A stretch of DNA of 64,000 nucleotides, from positions 45,890,602 to 45,954,601 of the forward strand of contig OX387185.1 in assembly GCA_947561395.2 (NCBI GenBank). The letters run 5' to 3'. A program made the position numbers and the translations under genes. The notes beneath the pieces were generated by a model. The model was not told the DNA's origin. It saw only the letters and a program-made list of their open reading frames with translations, and made no database searches. The stretch comes from Buxus sempervirens. Taxonomy: Eukaryota; Streptophyta; Magnoliopsida; Buxales; Buxaceae. Positions 46,271 to 60,200 of the stretch are shown here, in pieces (within the stretch, counting starts at the first letter, position 1; each line of letters starts with the position of its first letter).

Positions 46271-46801
46271 GGGCTTTTTGCATCAATGTCCTTACATTAT
46301 ATTATATTTGCATGTATGCCCTTTTGTTTTCAATATTTGTATTTATATCCCTCTGTTTTATATAACAGTTTCAATCATACCCCTAACATTAAAATCCGTT
46401 AACTTTTATTATTTATTTTTATTAAATGACCAAAGTAACCTTTGATAAAGTAAAAATATTTTGCATTTATCCTCTTATATTCTTATAAATTCATTTATGT
46501 ACTCACATTATTATATTTATTGCATATATACTTTAAATCATTGATATTAATTTGTTAATTAATAATTTTTCATATGAATTCCACCTAGACCCATATTCAT
46601 TTGCCTGTGTAATAAATTTTCATCTCATAGAAGGTTAATTTAGTCATTTAATAAAAATAAACAACAAAAGTTAATAGAATTTGACATTAGGGGTACATCT
46701 GCAACAATTATGCTAAATGGAGGGGTATAAATATAAATACGTAAAAAAATGGATATAGATGCAAATATATCATAATGTATGGGTATAGATGCAAAAAGCC
46801 C
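46271..46801. mobile_element. Mutator-type MITE with long inverted ends
   Basis: The left end GGGCTTTTTGCATC and right end GATGCAAAAAGCCC are perfect, and the inversion continues for over 100 bp with decay. Flanking tataaatta (46262-46270) and aataaatta (46802-46810) agree in 8 of 9 bases, as for the 9-bp duplications of Mutator-like elements. No coding capacity. Confidence 0.82.
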
Positions 46802-46810
46802 AATAAATTA

Positions 46811-48189
46811 TTGGAGAGTAATGTTTTTCTCAATGACCAAACATGACTAAGACATGGTAGGTTGGATGATTAAGAATGGTATCTTGATTGGTATTCAAAT
46901 TTCCTGTTTAGTAGAGTTAAATGTACAAAAACAACTTCCTTTAACATTAGAGTATTCTATGCACAAGCCACCAAGGGTTTATGAGAAAATAGTTTTCATG
47001 CAGAAAAATGATTCCTTTAAGGAAAATATTCCCTATCAATTTTTTTATATGGCATACAAGCTATAATTGAAGTAATCAAAGATAATCATCAATTATGACT
47101 TAATAGGAAAATACTTTAGTCTTCAATGCTTATGTATTATAACTAAATCAAATATACTTTCTTCAATTATGGTTATACAACCCTATAAAAAACTAATTTA
47201 TAAATTTGTTTTAATTATTAAAAATAAGAAAACACTAATTATTTTTGGCAATGGAAAACTCTACACTTGATGACATTTTCCTAAGATGTCCAATTAACTT
47301 ACATAATCATTTTTTTTTTTTTGGTGTGGTTGTCCAAAGAGGAGAAGAAAGGTTACTTGCTTGCATGCTTTTTGCCATCTAATCCCAGCCTCATTTGTCA
47401 AGAGAGCTAATTAATGACTTTCACAATCAGACCTCACCTGCAAGGTAAGCAAGCCCCATTCCTTTCTTTTCTTTTTTTTTCTTTAATAGCTAGTTGCCTG
47501 TGATTGACGCACCATGAAGTTGTAGTTTTCATGGTCCTGTCACTAATCCAATTAAATAGAATTGAGTCAAAGACCAAATGCATCCAATTATTTGAATTAG
47601 GGGTCCCTGTGCTACAAAGAACTGCCATTGGCCCTTTGCTTATTCCTCAAGTCACCAAAACCATTGCTATAGTAATGTTGACAAAAGAACAAGCCGTCCT
47701 TAACATGAAGGTCACTGATTAACCTCTCTCTCTCTCTCTCTCTCCCAATCACACACACACAACAATACATAATGGGACAGACAATAACCGAAAACCCTAT
47801 CTAAAATGGCTGAAATCCCATTTACATTTTACCATCATGATTCGAGCATACAATTAATGGATCCATTATTAGTCCAATCAAGTCAGAATCTGTTTCGCCA
47901 TGTTCTGGACGACATGGCAGCATCAGTGATACATTGTCTGTATAATAAACCACAAGCCTATAGCAGACAACATATAATTAAGAACATCAACCATAAGTCT
48001 GAATAGAAATGAAATTATAATGCTTTATTATTGATACTTAGATCGCTACAAGTGTTTTGGAGTAATCCAAAATACCATTTATATGTGTACTATGTATAAG
48101 CATGGAAGAGTAAGATAAAAAAGCAGAGCATATTCATGTGGTATATGTTGTGGTCATATGGCTATGGGGAGTAAGTGCCAAAACTGCAG
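46811..48189. other. Downstream flank of the bHLH gene; microsatellites only
   Basis: This holds a CT repeat (about 47724-47744) and a CA repeat (about 47751-47761). Short frames (46854-47066, 47504-47722, 47806-48006) are unrecognised and judged non-coding. Confidence 0.5.
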
Positions 48190-49695
48190 TCAAAGGGGCC
48201 ATGTTGTGTGGAAGCAAGGGAGACCACCATGTCCATCTCTCATCAACCTCTCCATCTCTTGTGTCACATATGGCTCTGTCCCCTGCAACATAAAACATTC
48301 AACATCACTCACCTTAGATACATAGTTGCATATAAAAACAAGTACATAATGCACATGTATATAAAATTTATATACTTGGGCAGTTGAGTCAAGCTATATG
48401 TCATTAGTCTAGAACCTACCATGTCAATATTAAATTCAATTGCCAAATGGAAAAAAAAATGGAAAAAAGCACCTGCATTGTTTCAGGAGCTTCTGTCTCA
48501 GAGTTGAAATCATAGAATGAACTTGCTGCAGTAAGCTTCATGGATAGAAACTGGTTTGTTTAAAAATAAGAGACAAATTAAGTGTTAAATTTTCAGTATT
48601 TCCCATGATATATACAAGTTCTCTAGAGTTGTACTCACCTCAACCTGATTCTGCAAGGATTGGACATAATTGATTATCTCATCCAACATTACCGCCATTC
48701 CCATCGTCTGCAAATCCATGAAGCTTTTTGAGAAATATGGACACTTAAAAAATTTCAAATAAAAATATCAATTAAAGAGAAAAAATTTGATTTTATAAAA
48801 AATAAGTTTTTACCTTGTAGCATCCTGGAACAAGGTTCTGCAAGCATCTCAATCTTTCATTTATTTTCTCTCTTCTTACCTGTTCCATGGAAAATGCATA
48901 ACAGTTCAGTATTTTAATCTAATCCTTACCATTGCCAATAAAGTACTCTGTAATAATTCTCTATTTGGAGTTAGATATTGAACCAAGTAATCAGTTAACT
49001 GCAGAAACCCATTTTCCTACTCCTCTGATCAAGGGTATATTTGTCATTTTAAGGAAATTTTTTGAGAGTGAAGTATTGTAAATTTACCCTCTCTGCTAAA
49101 CTGTGGCTATCAGTAGCTTGACCTCTTCTTGCTCTCACATGAATAACTTCCTTTGGCTTTTCCGCATCTTTGTCAGTACTACTACCTTTCTTTCCCCTCC
49201 CCATATTCTGCAAACATCAAAGCAAGGAAAGAAAAAAGATAGATAAATGTTCATAAGCATTTCTTACTTGAAGACAGAGATACCAAACAGGAAAAGAAAA
49301 TGTTCAATTTGGCTTACATTCTTTCTCTTGATCTTACTGGCACCTCCTGAAAGAGCTTCAGAGCTCGGAGGAGATGAGTTTCTACTGCTACTCTCTGATG
49401 CATCCATTGCTTTTCTTTTCTTACTTTCAGGGCAGCCATCTCCAGCTGAAGCCACAGACTGAAAAGCTTGCTCAGCCGGGAGATTATCAAAAAAGTTTAC
49501 AGGCAATTCAGTCTGTTGGCTGGCCAAGAAATTGTCACTTGAGAAACCCATTAAGCTCTGCAAACTCAAGTTGGTATTCTCCAACACACTTGAACTCAAC
49601 CCTGCAAACTGATTTATAAGTTCTATGTTCGAATCCATCTCCAAGAAAGAGAGAGGGGACTTAAAGCACTGCAGATCTCCGGTAAAATCAGCCAT
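48190..49695 (-). CDS. BEE1/BEE3-like: BEE-type bHLH transcription factor (subfamily XII)
   Basis: Six exons (49695-49318, 49207-49088, 48879-48814, 48707-48639, 48550-48473, 48282-48190), all GT-AG, give 267 residues from MADFTGDLQCF to HTTWPL. The bHLH region is about residues 150-215: the basic part HSLAERVRREKINERLR has the H161-E165-R169 triad of G-box binders, followed by the helices with NLVPGCYKTMGMAVMLDEI and INYVQSLQNQVEFLSMKL. The RARRGQATDSH leader and FLSMKLTAASSFYDFN tail match the brassinosteroid-enhanced-expression (BEE1/BEE3, bHLH75) clade as I recall it. It is a nuclear DNA-binding dimer promoting growth in Arabidopsis. A Lys/Arg stretch (ESKKRKAMD) is a likely nuclear signal. 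Which BEE paralogue it is cannot be decided. Confidence 0.93.
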
Positions 49696-49901
49696 GAACT
49701 ATTGAGTATTCAGAGCTTCTCAGATACCTCAGTAGGTGCTAAATAATGGAAGGCGTTAGCAATTTATAGAACAGTTTTAGCTTTGAAATAATTTTCAAGT
49801 ATTCAGGTGTACAGTTAGAAATATACTGTAGGTGTAAAGTCTCGCTTCTTTTTCCTTTTTCAATATATTATATTGTAGAAAATAAAAGCAGTAGGGAAGG
49901 C

Positions 49902-49907
49902 CACGTG
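49902..49907. promoter_or_regulatory. G-box upstream of the bHLH gene
   Basis: CACGTG lies about 210 bp upstream of the bHLH start codon. G-boxes are bound by bHLH and bZIP factors, so feedback or light/hormone input is possible; this is inference from one motif. Confidence 0.35.
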
Positions 49908-52900
49908 GCAGTCCAGTTTTCTGTGGTTTTGTTCCCTTGTGGGGTCCACATTCAGAAAACATATCCAGTAATGTAGGCCCATCATCTGCTTTTTTTGGAG
50001 TTGAGCCGAAATATATGAAAGGGTTTAGGCCAGCAAGCTGGAAATAAAGAAAATATTTATGTCCCTCTTTCTTTTCTTCCAAATTTTCTTCAGAACCCAT
50101 GGCCTTGGATGTGGAATGTTTCTCCATTTGAGCATGAATCAGGATATGATCTTCAAGGAACAAAAATGAGTCTTACACATTCAGTTGATTCAGCTCAGGC
50201 ATTAGAGACTAGACTTATTTAATTTTTAGGGGTTTGGTTTTGGTGGGGCTGGTGGGGTGTGTGGAAGAGTAGTTCCTTTTTCAGTAGAAAACAATTAAAA
50301 TCATATCCATTAAAAAGATCAATGATTGGTGGAAATCACTGTCATGATGCATCTGATAAGTGGTCCTATGTTTGATGCCACGTGGCAAATGCACAGCAAG
50401 CCGTGCACAAGCTAAATATTCATAAAGCCTTCCCTAAAATTGATCGGCAAATTGAATCCAATAGATTTTTTATTCAATGGAAAATCTTCTTATCACCTAT
50501 AGTCAAAATTTCATCAGAATCATCTTTTAGACAGGTAGATGAGAGTTTAAATGAAGGTACAAATGACTACAAGCACTAAGAGTAACATGACTATCAATGG
50601 CTATTTACACAATTATTCAACTGATGACATGGGTTTTTTGTGAACTGACTTTTAGGCTGTGCATGACTTGTACTTGATGTAGATTTCTTCTCTGAATATC
50701 TCAAAATGAATGGCATTTCTTATGATTGGGTTATAATATGTGGTGTGGGTTTGGCTCTTGGAGCCTTGGGGAATGTATTTAAGTTTCCCAATATGGTAAG
50801 ATATCTTAGGATGGGTACTAGAATCTAGGCTTTCATTTCTTACTGGAAGACCTCCACAGCATTTAAGCATATTAGATTTAACTTTGACATTTCATGGTTG
50901 GAATTGGGAGCTCATTTACTGAGATTGTTTAGTACTTTTTGACTCTGAACTTCCATTTTTGTATATCTATCCCCTTTTGGAAGCCTTTCATTTTCACATT
51001 CAAAAGTCTATGAAAGCCCTGTTTTTGCAGTTGAGGTTAATAAGATTTTATATTAATTAGGACATATTGACAGCTCATCCAATTGAGGTACCTGGCAATT
51101 CTTATGCTTGTGATATCCAATGACTCATGTGTCCCTCATTTTGGGAACTTCTGTAGACTTTATACGCGTTCTTGACGTCGAAACAAGGGTTATTTTCCAG
51201 TAAAGTCCTTGGAAAAGTTCACACCCCATCACCCTTGTGGTTCAGACATGAGGTTAGGTTTCACAATGTTGACTGTAATTGGTAACTCTAGCATTTGTGC
51301 GGTGTTTAGTTATAGTAGTAGGGATGGAAAGAGTAGATTGCCACCATCAACCAGAATTGATGAAGAAATCTACAGATGGTTTATCTCGATAAAAAGAAGA
51401 AAAGTGGTACAAACTGAACTAAACTTTGACGGTGTCCTTTGATTATGGACATTGTTAGATTGTGAGGAAGTCCTACGCTCACCCAGAACAGGAGAAATAA
51501 GATCAAGAAGGGAAAAGAATCCTCTCACCAAGATGAAACATATTTTTAAAACAAAACAAAGGAGTCAATCATCACCTAATCATGGCTACATGAAAGTTCC
51601 ACCAACGCACCCAATTTCAGCATTCAGTCATTTTCTTTGCCCCTTTTCCTCCTTTACTTGTTTGTCTTTTCTATACTCAATAGAGAAACCTAATGATAGA
51701 GCTACTGATTAGATAAACTGAATCAAGATATCGACAAAAGTAACACTGCTTTTGATATATAATTAAACAAGTTAATCATGGACTACCTAGTACTTTTGTT
51801 ATATATAACTTGAGTAATCATATAATTTGGGTGCACAGCAACGTATTGCATAAGTTGGTAGGACTGTAGAGGCTGGCTTATATGTTACTTGTTTACCCTC
51901 AGCTTGTTGGTCTCTTTCAGCATTTCGCAGTTTTGATCCACATAGAACATTTTCCCAATAAGATTTGAGGTTTCATCACATAATTCAATGAATTTAGGTT
52001 CAACAACAGCTCATATAACCCATGATTAATATGAGCGAGGAAGACGATGCTACTGATTCTGTAAAGTCCTTTAATGCAAGCACAGGGAACGTATTAAAAT
52101 TTTCACTTTTGAAGACTTAAAATCATGCCATCAGATCATCAATGTTTGGAAATTTGAATGAGAGAATATATCAATTTTGCAGATTTCACTAGATTGCACA
52201 CCACCAAATAATTATGTCTTCTACTAGAATTAAAGGCTCACATGGATATGGAGAGAAAGAAAAAAATTTCTTAACAATTAAGAGCAGCACAACAAAATTC
52301 TTGGTCAACAGGAAAGTAACTAGTAACAGAACCTTTTTGTCAGCACCAGTAAGGTTTAAGGTTTAGGACAAAATACATGAAAAAGGAATTCGTGATTGAT
52401 CATGTCTCTAATCAAGATTCAAGCTTTATTTTGGCTAATAATTCATGGACTTCAAGAAAATATTCTCATTTATGTGGAAAATCTAGAACTTTTGACTTGA
52501 CAAAGTTGTGTAAAGTGACTTGAATAAGACATACCTTTGCTTTATTTGAATCAAAGACAGGAATGCAGATCCAGAAAATATTACTGTGACTGTTCGTAAA
52601 TGGATATGAAATCTAGAATATCTTGAAAGCAAGAATCATGTCTGAATAAGGACGAGGAGAAGGAAATTTTTCTTAAAACAAATGGGTAACATTCATAATG
52701 TAACTATTAACTGATGAATCTTCAAAGAGATTCTGAAATCACATGCTGATGCCGTCTGTTGTAGTTTTATCTAAACAAATATGGGTGATGTGATATTGCC
52801 ACAATACAGATTTTTAAAAATTAAAAATTAAAAAAATTCTAGAAACCAGTCAAATTGGATTCAATCAAGTTCTCTTTCTTCAAAAAATTCGTTTATTTAG

Positions 52901-54213
52901 CTTCTAATGGAATTCTAGCTATCTCTATAAATGGACTGAAATTAGTCTTTTTATATTTGGGTAGTTAAGTTCGATATTCATGAATTTCAGAAGCCTGGTT
53001 CATATTTTGTCAATGATATGTTTAGAATGGAGGCTTATCTGTTCGGGTGCAAGATCAGTGCTATCTGAACCCAAGACAGTCTATCAAAATTAAGCATCCA
53101 AGTTTGTGATACAAATTATCTACTGGCATTCCTATAAAGAGGAGCCATACCCAATAAAAGAACACACTGACATGATTAACCAGAGAAAATCTAAATTTTG
53201 ATTTCGTGTGGCAGCAAGTCATTCATGAGTGGCATTTTCTTATTGATTACAGCTACTCTTTACAAGAAGGGCCATGGATGAACCCTCAATTGGTAGTAGT
53301 GGCAGTGGTGGTGATGGCAGTGTTGGTGTTAGCGGCTATGGTAGTAATGGTGGTAGTGGTGGGGGTGGTGCTAATTTAACTTTTTCTCATCATGGAAATC
53401 ATTTTCTGCAATTTCCTTATTAGGGTGATATTTTCCTCTTGTTTGAAATTTCCATTGAAACAAACATATGGAAAATTCAAAAATTCAGGAAAATCTGCTT
53501 GATCCCCCATTTATTGTCTGCTTTTTGGTTCCCTCAAAAATTTGAAAGTGAGTAATATAGATCTCCGAATGCCATATATTTCGGCATTGTATTACCCTTT
53601 AATTATGCAATCATTGCCATGTTCTCGTGGACATGCCTAAACTGCATGAGATGCCATCACGTAGAGTATCTCACAATCAATTTTTTTCAAATGGTCCCCA
53701 CATGAAGCAAAAACTATCATAAACAAAATGGTAACCATAAGATAAGATGCTTCACTTTACAGCATTTCACTGACACAATAGAAAGTGTTGTAGAAGATTT
53801 CGTCCTGAATATTTGAGATCATTTTATGTCCACGACTTGAGTCTCGTGAGCATTACTCATCTATATTTATACTATTAAAAAAGAGAAGAGAGGGAATATT
53901 CTTCCAAGATTTTAGCCTTTTTTTTTTCTAAACATTGCCCTCCCAAAAAAAAAAACAATCTCAAGTCCCATCATATAACCACCACAACCACATCCCATTT
54001 TTAAATTGAAACTTGTAACTGTTCCCTCCTACGCGCAGTTTTGCACGTGCACCCATTAGTCAGATTGAAAGTTTGACGAAAGAACGGGCTTCAGTGTTCT
54101 GTGTCCGAACACCCAAAAAACGAGCGTTCCAAAGAACGAAATTAAACTAGAATTCAGGGGCAAACTCAAGAAGCATTATAATCAGATAATCGTCGAACCC
54201 CAGAAGGATCCTC
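49908..54213. other. Intergenic between divergent bHLH and hydrolase genes; no gene supported
   Basis: A/T-rich, with several short frames (50652-50870 minus; 51209-51442 and 51452-51712 plus) that match no family I know. A GGT/AGT trinucleotide-rich patch lies at about 53288-53377 (ggtagtagtggcagtggtgg). Confidence 0.5.
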
Positions 54214-54276
54214 ATGTTCTTGCAGCGGCCATGGCTGCTTTGTTCTCACTCCATACCGGTTCTTTTCCGTCTCTAA
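54214..54276 (+). CDS. Upstream ORF overlapping the hydrolase start
   Basis: ATG at 54214 opens 20 codons (MFLQRPWLLCSHSIPVLFRL) and a stop, overlapping the main ATG at 54231 in another frame. It is only relevant if transcription starts upstream of it; the downstream ATG has the stronger GCCATGG context. Confidence 0.35.
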   Translation: MFLQRPWLLCSHSIPVLFRL

Positions 54277-57200
54277 ACTTCACCCCACTCAAACTTGCCA
54301 TAAGACCCCTCGCAGTTCTCGACAGGGCTTGCAAAATGCGAGTACCATACGAGCTGAAGGAGGGACAATCTCGGCTTTTTCACCGGCTCCCTTCTGGTTT
54401 AAACATGGAGGTTGTCTTCCAAAAGGGAATTAAAAGCTACCCAGTTGCGGGAGTAAAGAGATCGGAAAACCCGCCTTTGGTTTTCGTTCATGGAAGCTTT
54501 CACGCAGCTTGGTGTTGGGCCGTGCATTGGTTGCCCTTCTTTACCAGACATGGGTACGATTGTTACGCGGTTAGCTTGTTGGGTCAGGTGAGTTTGCTTT
54601 GTTTTCGTTTTGAAGCTTAATTAATCAGGATTTGTATAATAATGCGCACCATTGTCGTTCGAGCTCTTCTGTTTTCCTTCTACATTTTCACGAATTTGAT
54701 ATCCTGATATGTTATCTTGTCGTATATACATTGAGAAAGCTATAAGTAGCATGGTATGATGATTGATGAAGAAGACGATGACTCCAAACCTGCAGTCCAA
54801 TTACTAACACAGAGAGTTTTTTTTTGTTTTTTTCAAAAACAAAAACAATATATTGTGTATTGCATAATCCTGTTAACTTTTAGGGGTTTTATGATAAGCT
54901 GGAGACAGTATCTTATCTTTTGATTCTTAAGGAGGAATTACTTTTGCTTGAATTACTTTTAAGCAATTATTGGCAAGTGCTTAAGCCTGTAGCCTAGTCA
55001 TCTGATTTTATTCATGGCAGAGGCTCCTACTATATTCCTTATCAGCATAGCTAAAAGAGAAAAGTGAATCTTATATTTATGTGGCAACCTGTTACAGACT
55101 TGTGAATTTAGGAAATGCTTTTAAAAAATAAAAGAACTGGTTTCTGGAGAAAATAAAGTTAATGGCTGTTAGAAAAATTCTATATTTTGTATATTGTGAG
55201 TTCTAACCTTGCAATCAATGGTAGATTTTCTATTCTCTTGCTATTATCTATAAATTCTTTCTTTTTTTCTCTCTGTTTTAATATTTTTGACACTTTTGCT
55301 TTTCTGTTGGTGGCACCAAAATGAGCTGAAATCTTGCATGAATGTGTGAAAATTCTTTTACAACCATCTACAAGTTTTGACTTTGCAATAGTAATAACTA
55401 TCACTTAGAAGTTAGAACACCTATTTCAATGCTCTTTCTTTTGTTGCTTATGTAGCTTTTTCTTTTCTTTTGTCAATAAAACGTTAGTTCAATTGTAAGC
55501 AGATTTATATATGCATAAAAGCAACCAAAGTTAACTAACAACATTGTTTTATGTAGCTATTGGGACGTGAATTTTATTCTTGCAAGTCTGGTGATCTTTT
55601 AACACGCCTTTATCACATTTTCAGGGTGAAAGTGACACACCTGAGGGTTCTGTAGCTGGTACACTTCAGGTTGTTAGCATTCTTGTGCCTATAGTTTCTT
55701 CAGGCAACTAATTTTTTTTTTTCACTTGCTTCCTTCTTTATGTTCTTTTATGCTGAAAAATTGTAGTGTTTCCTTATGGAACAAATTGCTCTTCTAATGG
55801 TAATTCAAAAATTCTGCAGTAGACACATGCAAGTGATGTTGCTGACTTTATACAAAAGGAAGTCAGGCTGCCACCTGTTTTGCTTGGACATTCATTTGGA
55901 GGTCTTATTGTTCAGTTTTTCATTGCAAATATGAAGACTGGACAATTTCTGGGTAGACCTTCTGATCCCTGTGATGTTGCAAATTTTCTAGTATAGTTGT
56001 CGAGGGATGTTTCTATAGTTTTTTTATTATCTTCTCCTTCTTTTAGACATGTTAATCCTTGGTGTACTAATTGGGTCTAATTATCAAATCCAGAGAGGGA
56101 AAATTTGTTGCCAACTTTGGCAGGAGCTGTACTTGTCTGTTCTGTACCTCCTTCTGGGAATAGGTGATTTTTATTTAGATTAAAATTGTATATTCTTCAA
56201 ACATGGTTTACCCATTTTGACCTTTTGTTTTTTTCTCTTTTTAATTTAGTGGGTTAGTATGGCGGTACCTCTTTACTAAACCTATTGCTGCTTTCAAGGT
56301 AATTACCTTTTACATTTGAAGGATAATAATGGTAAATTCGTTATTTTCTTTGATGTTTAGTACATGGAAGTAGCTCAAACTTTCTTTGCAAGTGTATTTA
56401 TTCTTCTGTGAGTCGTACTCATACAGCTTTTTACTCTATAAATCTTGATCTTTTATAAATTTTTTTTAGATATCCTTGATTGGATGTCTAATACCTGTAT
56501 TTTATGTATTGCAGGTAGATTCCTGTTCATGTTAAGATAAACCTGACTACTTTTATCTTACATTGTATTCAGTTATTGTTGAATTCTTGTCTAGAAAGTG
56601 GAATGTTTATTCCTTTTAACTCGATATCAACTTCTTCATAGGTGACCCGCAGCTTGGCTGCCAAAGCTTTTGCAACTTCTCTGCCTCTCTGCAAGGAAAC
56701 CTTTTTCTCTAGGCATATGGAGGACCAGCTAGTCCAAAGGTTTGTCAATGATTTCTCTCCCCCCCCCCCCCCCCCCCCCCCCCCCTCCCCCCCCGGTGGC
56801 ACCACCCCACTTCTCACCGTCCCTTTTTTCTCTCTTTGGACTTTACATGGCACATAACATAGGATCACACACATGCATATACAGTTGTACATCCATATGG
56901 CAGGGTTCACTTGTCAGATGCATGTGTTAGAAACCTGGTTAGACACTGATTTCATAAATGATAGCTTATATGATAAAACCCTCCTTGGATATTAGTACTT
57001 CCAAATGCCCCAACTTTACATGCTAAATTTCAGCTCCAAACACATTTGACACATGGCAAAAGAACATATCCTAGATTTAATATCTTTCTTGTACTTGACT
57101 ACAAAAATAATTAAAAAAAAAGCAACTGCAGGAGTTGCAAGGTGGCAAAATCCTCCATACAAGTATTAAGTGTCTTATGCGGACTTGAGTATTATCCACA

Positions 57201-60200
57201 TTTCCTATCAAAGTATTCAGTTGCATGTCCGTCTTAACCACATTCTCTTCACAGATAACGGGAAGACCCATGTCTTGCCAGGCAACTGAACCTGATGAGT
57301 TGCTTGAAACTTTGCTTGGTATAAAATTCCTTATGGCCAACCTCTGGGTGCCAATTTGTCAACAAACATTAAACAATTTTTCATTGATATTTATCTGATG
57401 GGGAAAGCTTGAGGATAATTTGATTTGTAAGGCAATATACAGTAATCCCTTATGAAAGTTTCTTGTAAAGGATGCTTTTGTTAGATTGTGTTTTGGTTTC
57501 AGAGCGTGCCATTAGGTTGCTTGAAGCTGTGCTCCAAACTTGAAAGCCTACCCTCACCATTTAATTCTTTTTTGTAAATTTATTTTATCTTAAATTATAA
57601 ACTTTCAACAAGACTGTCATTAAGTTTGGATTTGAGTTTCACTGGTAATCTATAGTTATAACCTTTCCGTCTATCTGGAGACCAACAAATAGATGTGTTT
57701 TTAGAGGTTTTCATTTTCATGAAACAGATGTCGTTTGGCATGGGACTTGAAGCCCACTGTTTTCTTTTGTTGTTTTGCAGTTATCAAGAGATGATGAAAG
57801 AGAGTTCAAGAATGCCGTTATTTGATCTTAAGAAGCTTAACGCATCGTTACCTGTTCCTTCAGTACCAAGATCTTCTGTTGAAATCCTTGTGTTGGGTGC
57901 AAATGACGACTTCATAGTGGTAACTCTTATGCCTGCATATAGTGATATATTTTCAACCATGTAAACCTTCAGCATGTTTTATTTTTGGAGAAAGAAAGGA
58001 TGACTATAACCTGGTGTTGATCCCATCAGAGGATGGAGTGCCAACGGACACGACCTTTGACAATTTTGTAAAAAGTAGCTGTGTGTGTAGACTCAAAGTC
58101 ACTACATTAATTAACACACCACGGTTAAGACTGTCAATATTCATGATAAGTGGACAGGATATGCTCCGTATGTCAAAGTTTTAGAACTTGAGGTGTTATT
58201 ATAACATTTCAATTCCAATTTTAGTGATCCTTATGTCGGATTGTTAGGGTGAAAATGTTGTCTGGTTGTGGATTTGGTTAGATTAAATTAGGACTTCCAG
58301 CTTGCTTAGGTTGTTTATTTTCACAATAGATTTCGCAGGGCTGGAAATGAGCTTCTGACTGTACTTTTGACATAGAGAAATTTATTAAAAGAATCACTTT
58401 TGAGAACTCTTACCCTTCTGGCTTTGGTCAGGCTTGCTTCATCTTTTCTTGATCTATATATGTATATGTATATGTGTATTATTGAACTACTTGAAGATGT
58501 TACAGGAATCAGGAAATGGCTTGGTCTTGACAGCGGACTCTACCATCATCTGATCATAGGACCGTATGCAAGACCTGTAGAATAGAGTGATGCATACTTA
58601 CATGCATGGCTCATAGTCCACATTTTGGATTTCGGGAAACTTAATAAACTACGATGTCAACTTCAATTCTGGAAACATGCATGATAGTGATGAATTAAAG
58701 TAAAATGATGAAAGAGACACATATTAAGCCTAATGATGATTTTTCAAAGAACTTGAGTATGAAAAGGATCTGCTTCTTTATTTTTTTTCATTCATTCTTC
58801 TCTTCCCCCCTTTCAAGTATTTTTCCTCTGTTGAATATTAAACCATGTGATGAGTATCTGAAAACTTAAAAAGAACGAAAGATCAAAGAAGCTTTTACCC
58901 AAATTTTACATGGTTTGTTGTTATGCCTACATCCATGGGACAGAAGAGGAACATGTTCCACTATATTGGAAAGAATAGGATTAAAACTTTTATCTTAACC
59001 TCAGTGACAACCCTAGCCTGGGTAAACTTAGACAAAATTCCCAATTTACACTTACCATACTACGGGGTTTTAGCCCCTTGCATGCCCCAGTCCCTCAGTT
59101 TGACTGACATGAAATAGATACACCATCCATGGGAGGGACCTCTCCTTATGGGCTCTGCTTTGTCCTGCCCATGGGGCTCTCAGGCCTCTTTCCCTTTGAA
59201 TCCAGATAAAATATTAGCCACGCATCAACATCCTCAATTAAGCAATCTAAATAAAAGTAAAGGCGTCATACAACATCTAAAATTGTGTCAGTCCTAATAA
59301 TGTATGGATGCTACTATGTATATTGATCTACTAGAGACTGATTGACAGCACTATTTCTTAATTTAACTTTCCTTTTTGTGCACCATGCCTACATGTACAT
59401 TTTGTTTCAATAAACTTGAACACTGAGTAAAACACAGAGAAATGATAAAATTGAGCCTAGCCTAGTATTCAGTTGGTTTTGAATGTTGGAATGTTAAAAT
59501 CTACAAATTGTAGAACAGGAAAACTGCAAAATCAGAAAGTTCATCACATGTATGCCATATGTATGCTAGGTTGTAGAGGCTTACCTACTTCAATTCTCCA
59601 GGAAAACTGCAAAAATCAGAAAGCTCATCGCATGTATGTTATATCTTTGCTAGGTTGTAGATCTTTACCTACTTTTTAAGGCATTTTGTTTATTTCGACA
59701 CACAAACACAAAGTCTCTTTTTCTCTCTCTCTCTACCTCTACAAGTGTAGTTAACGTGGAGGCATGAAATTTAAAGGACCCTCTTATTGTGATATCTGAG
59801 TGTCAACTAAACCATATTTATAGCATGTGTGCCAAATATCCAAAAGAATTATCCTTGGAACCTTTTGTTTTCATGTAAGGTCACTTTATAATAGTTTGCT
59901 AACATAGATCAGAAACATTGTAATGTCTTACCTTCACATATATTCAAACTTGTAACTTCTTGAGCTTTGATCTTCATTTACACATTTGCTGTTTGTTTTC
60001 TATGGTAATTCACTGGGAAATAATTTTATATTTTTAGGATGCTGAAGGGCTCAGAGAAACAGCCCAGTTTTATGGTGTATCGCCAATTTGCATTGAAGGA
60101 GTTGCCCACGATATGATGTTAGATTGTTCATGGGAGAAAGGAGGACAAGTGATCGTCTCATGGCTGAATGATTTGAACAGAGGACCTACTATGACTCTGG

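Noticed and set aside
53288-53377. Possible Gly/Ser-rich coding segment
   Set aside because: A trinucleotide-rich patch without start, splice signals or flanking coding sequence.
56569-56930. Gly-rich and Pro-rich frames on both strands
   Set aside because: Created by the poly-C tract; the real coding here is exon 6 of the hydrolase.
57077-57340. Minus-strand frame of 87 codons
   Set aside because: Lies wholly in hydrolase intron 6, with no splice context or recognisable family.
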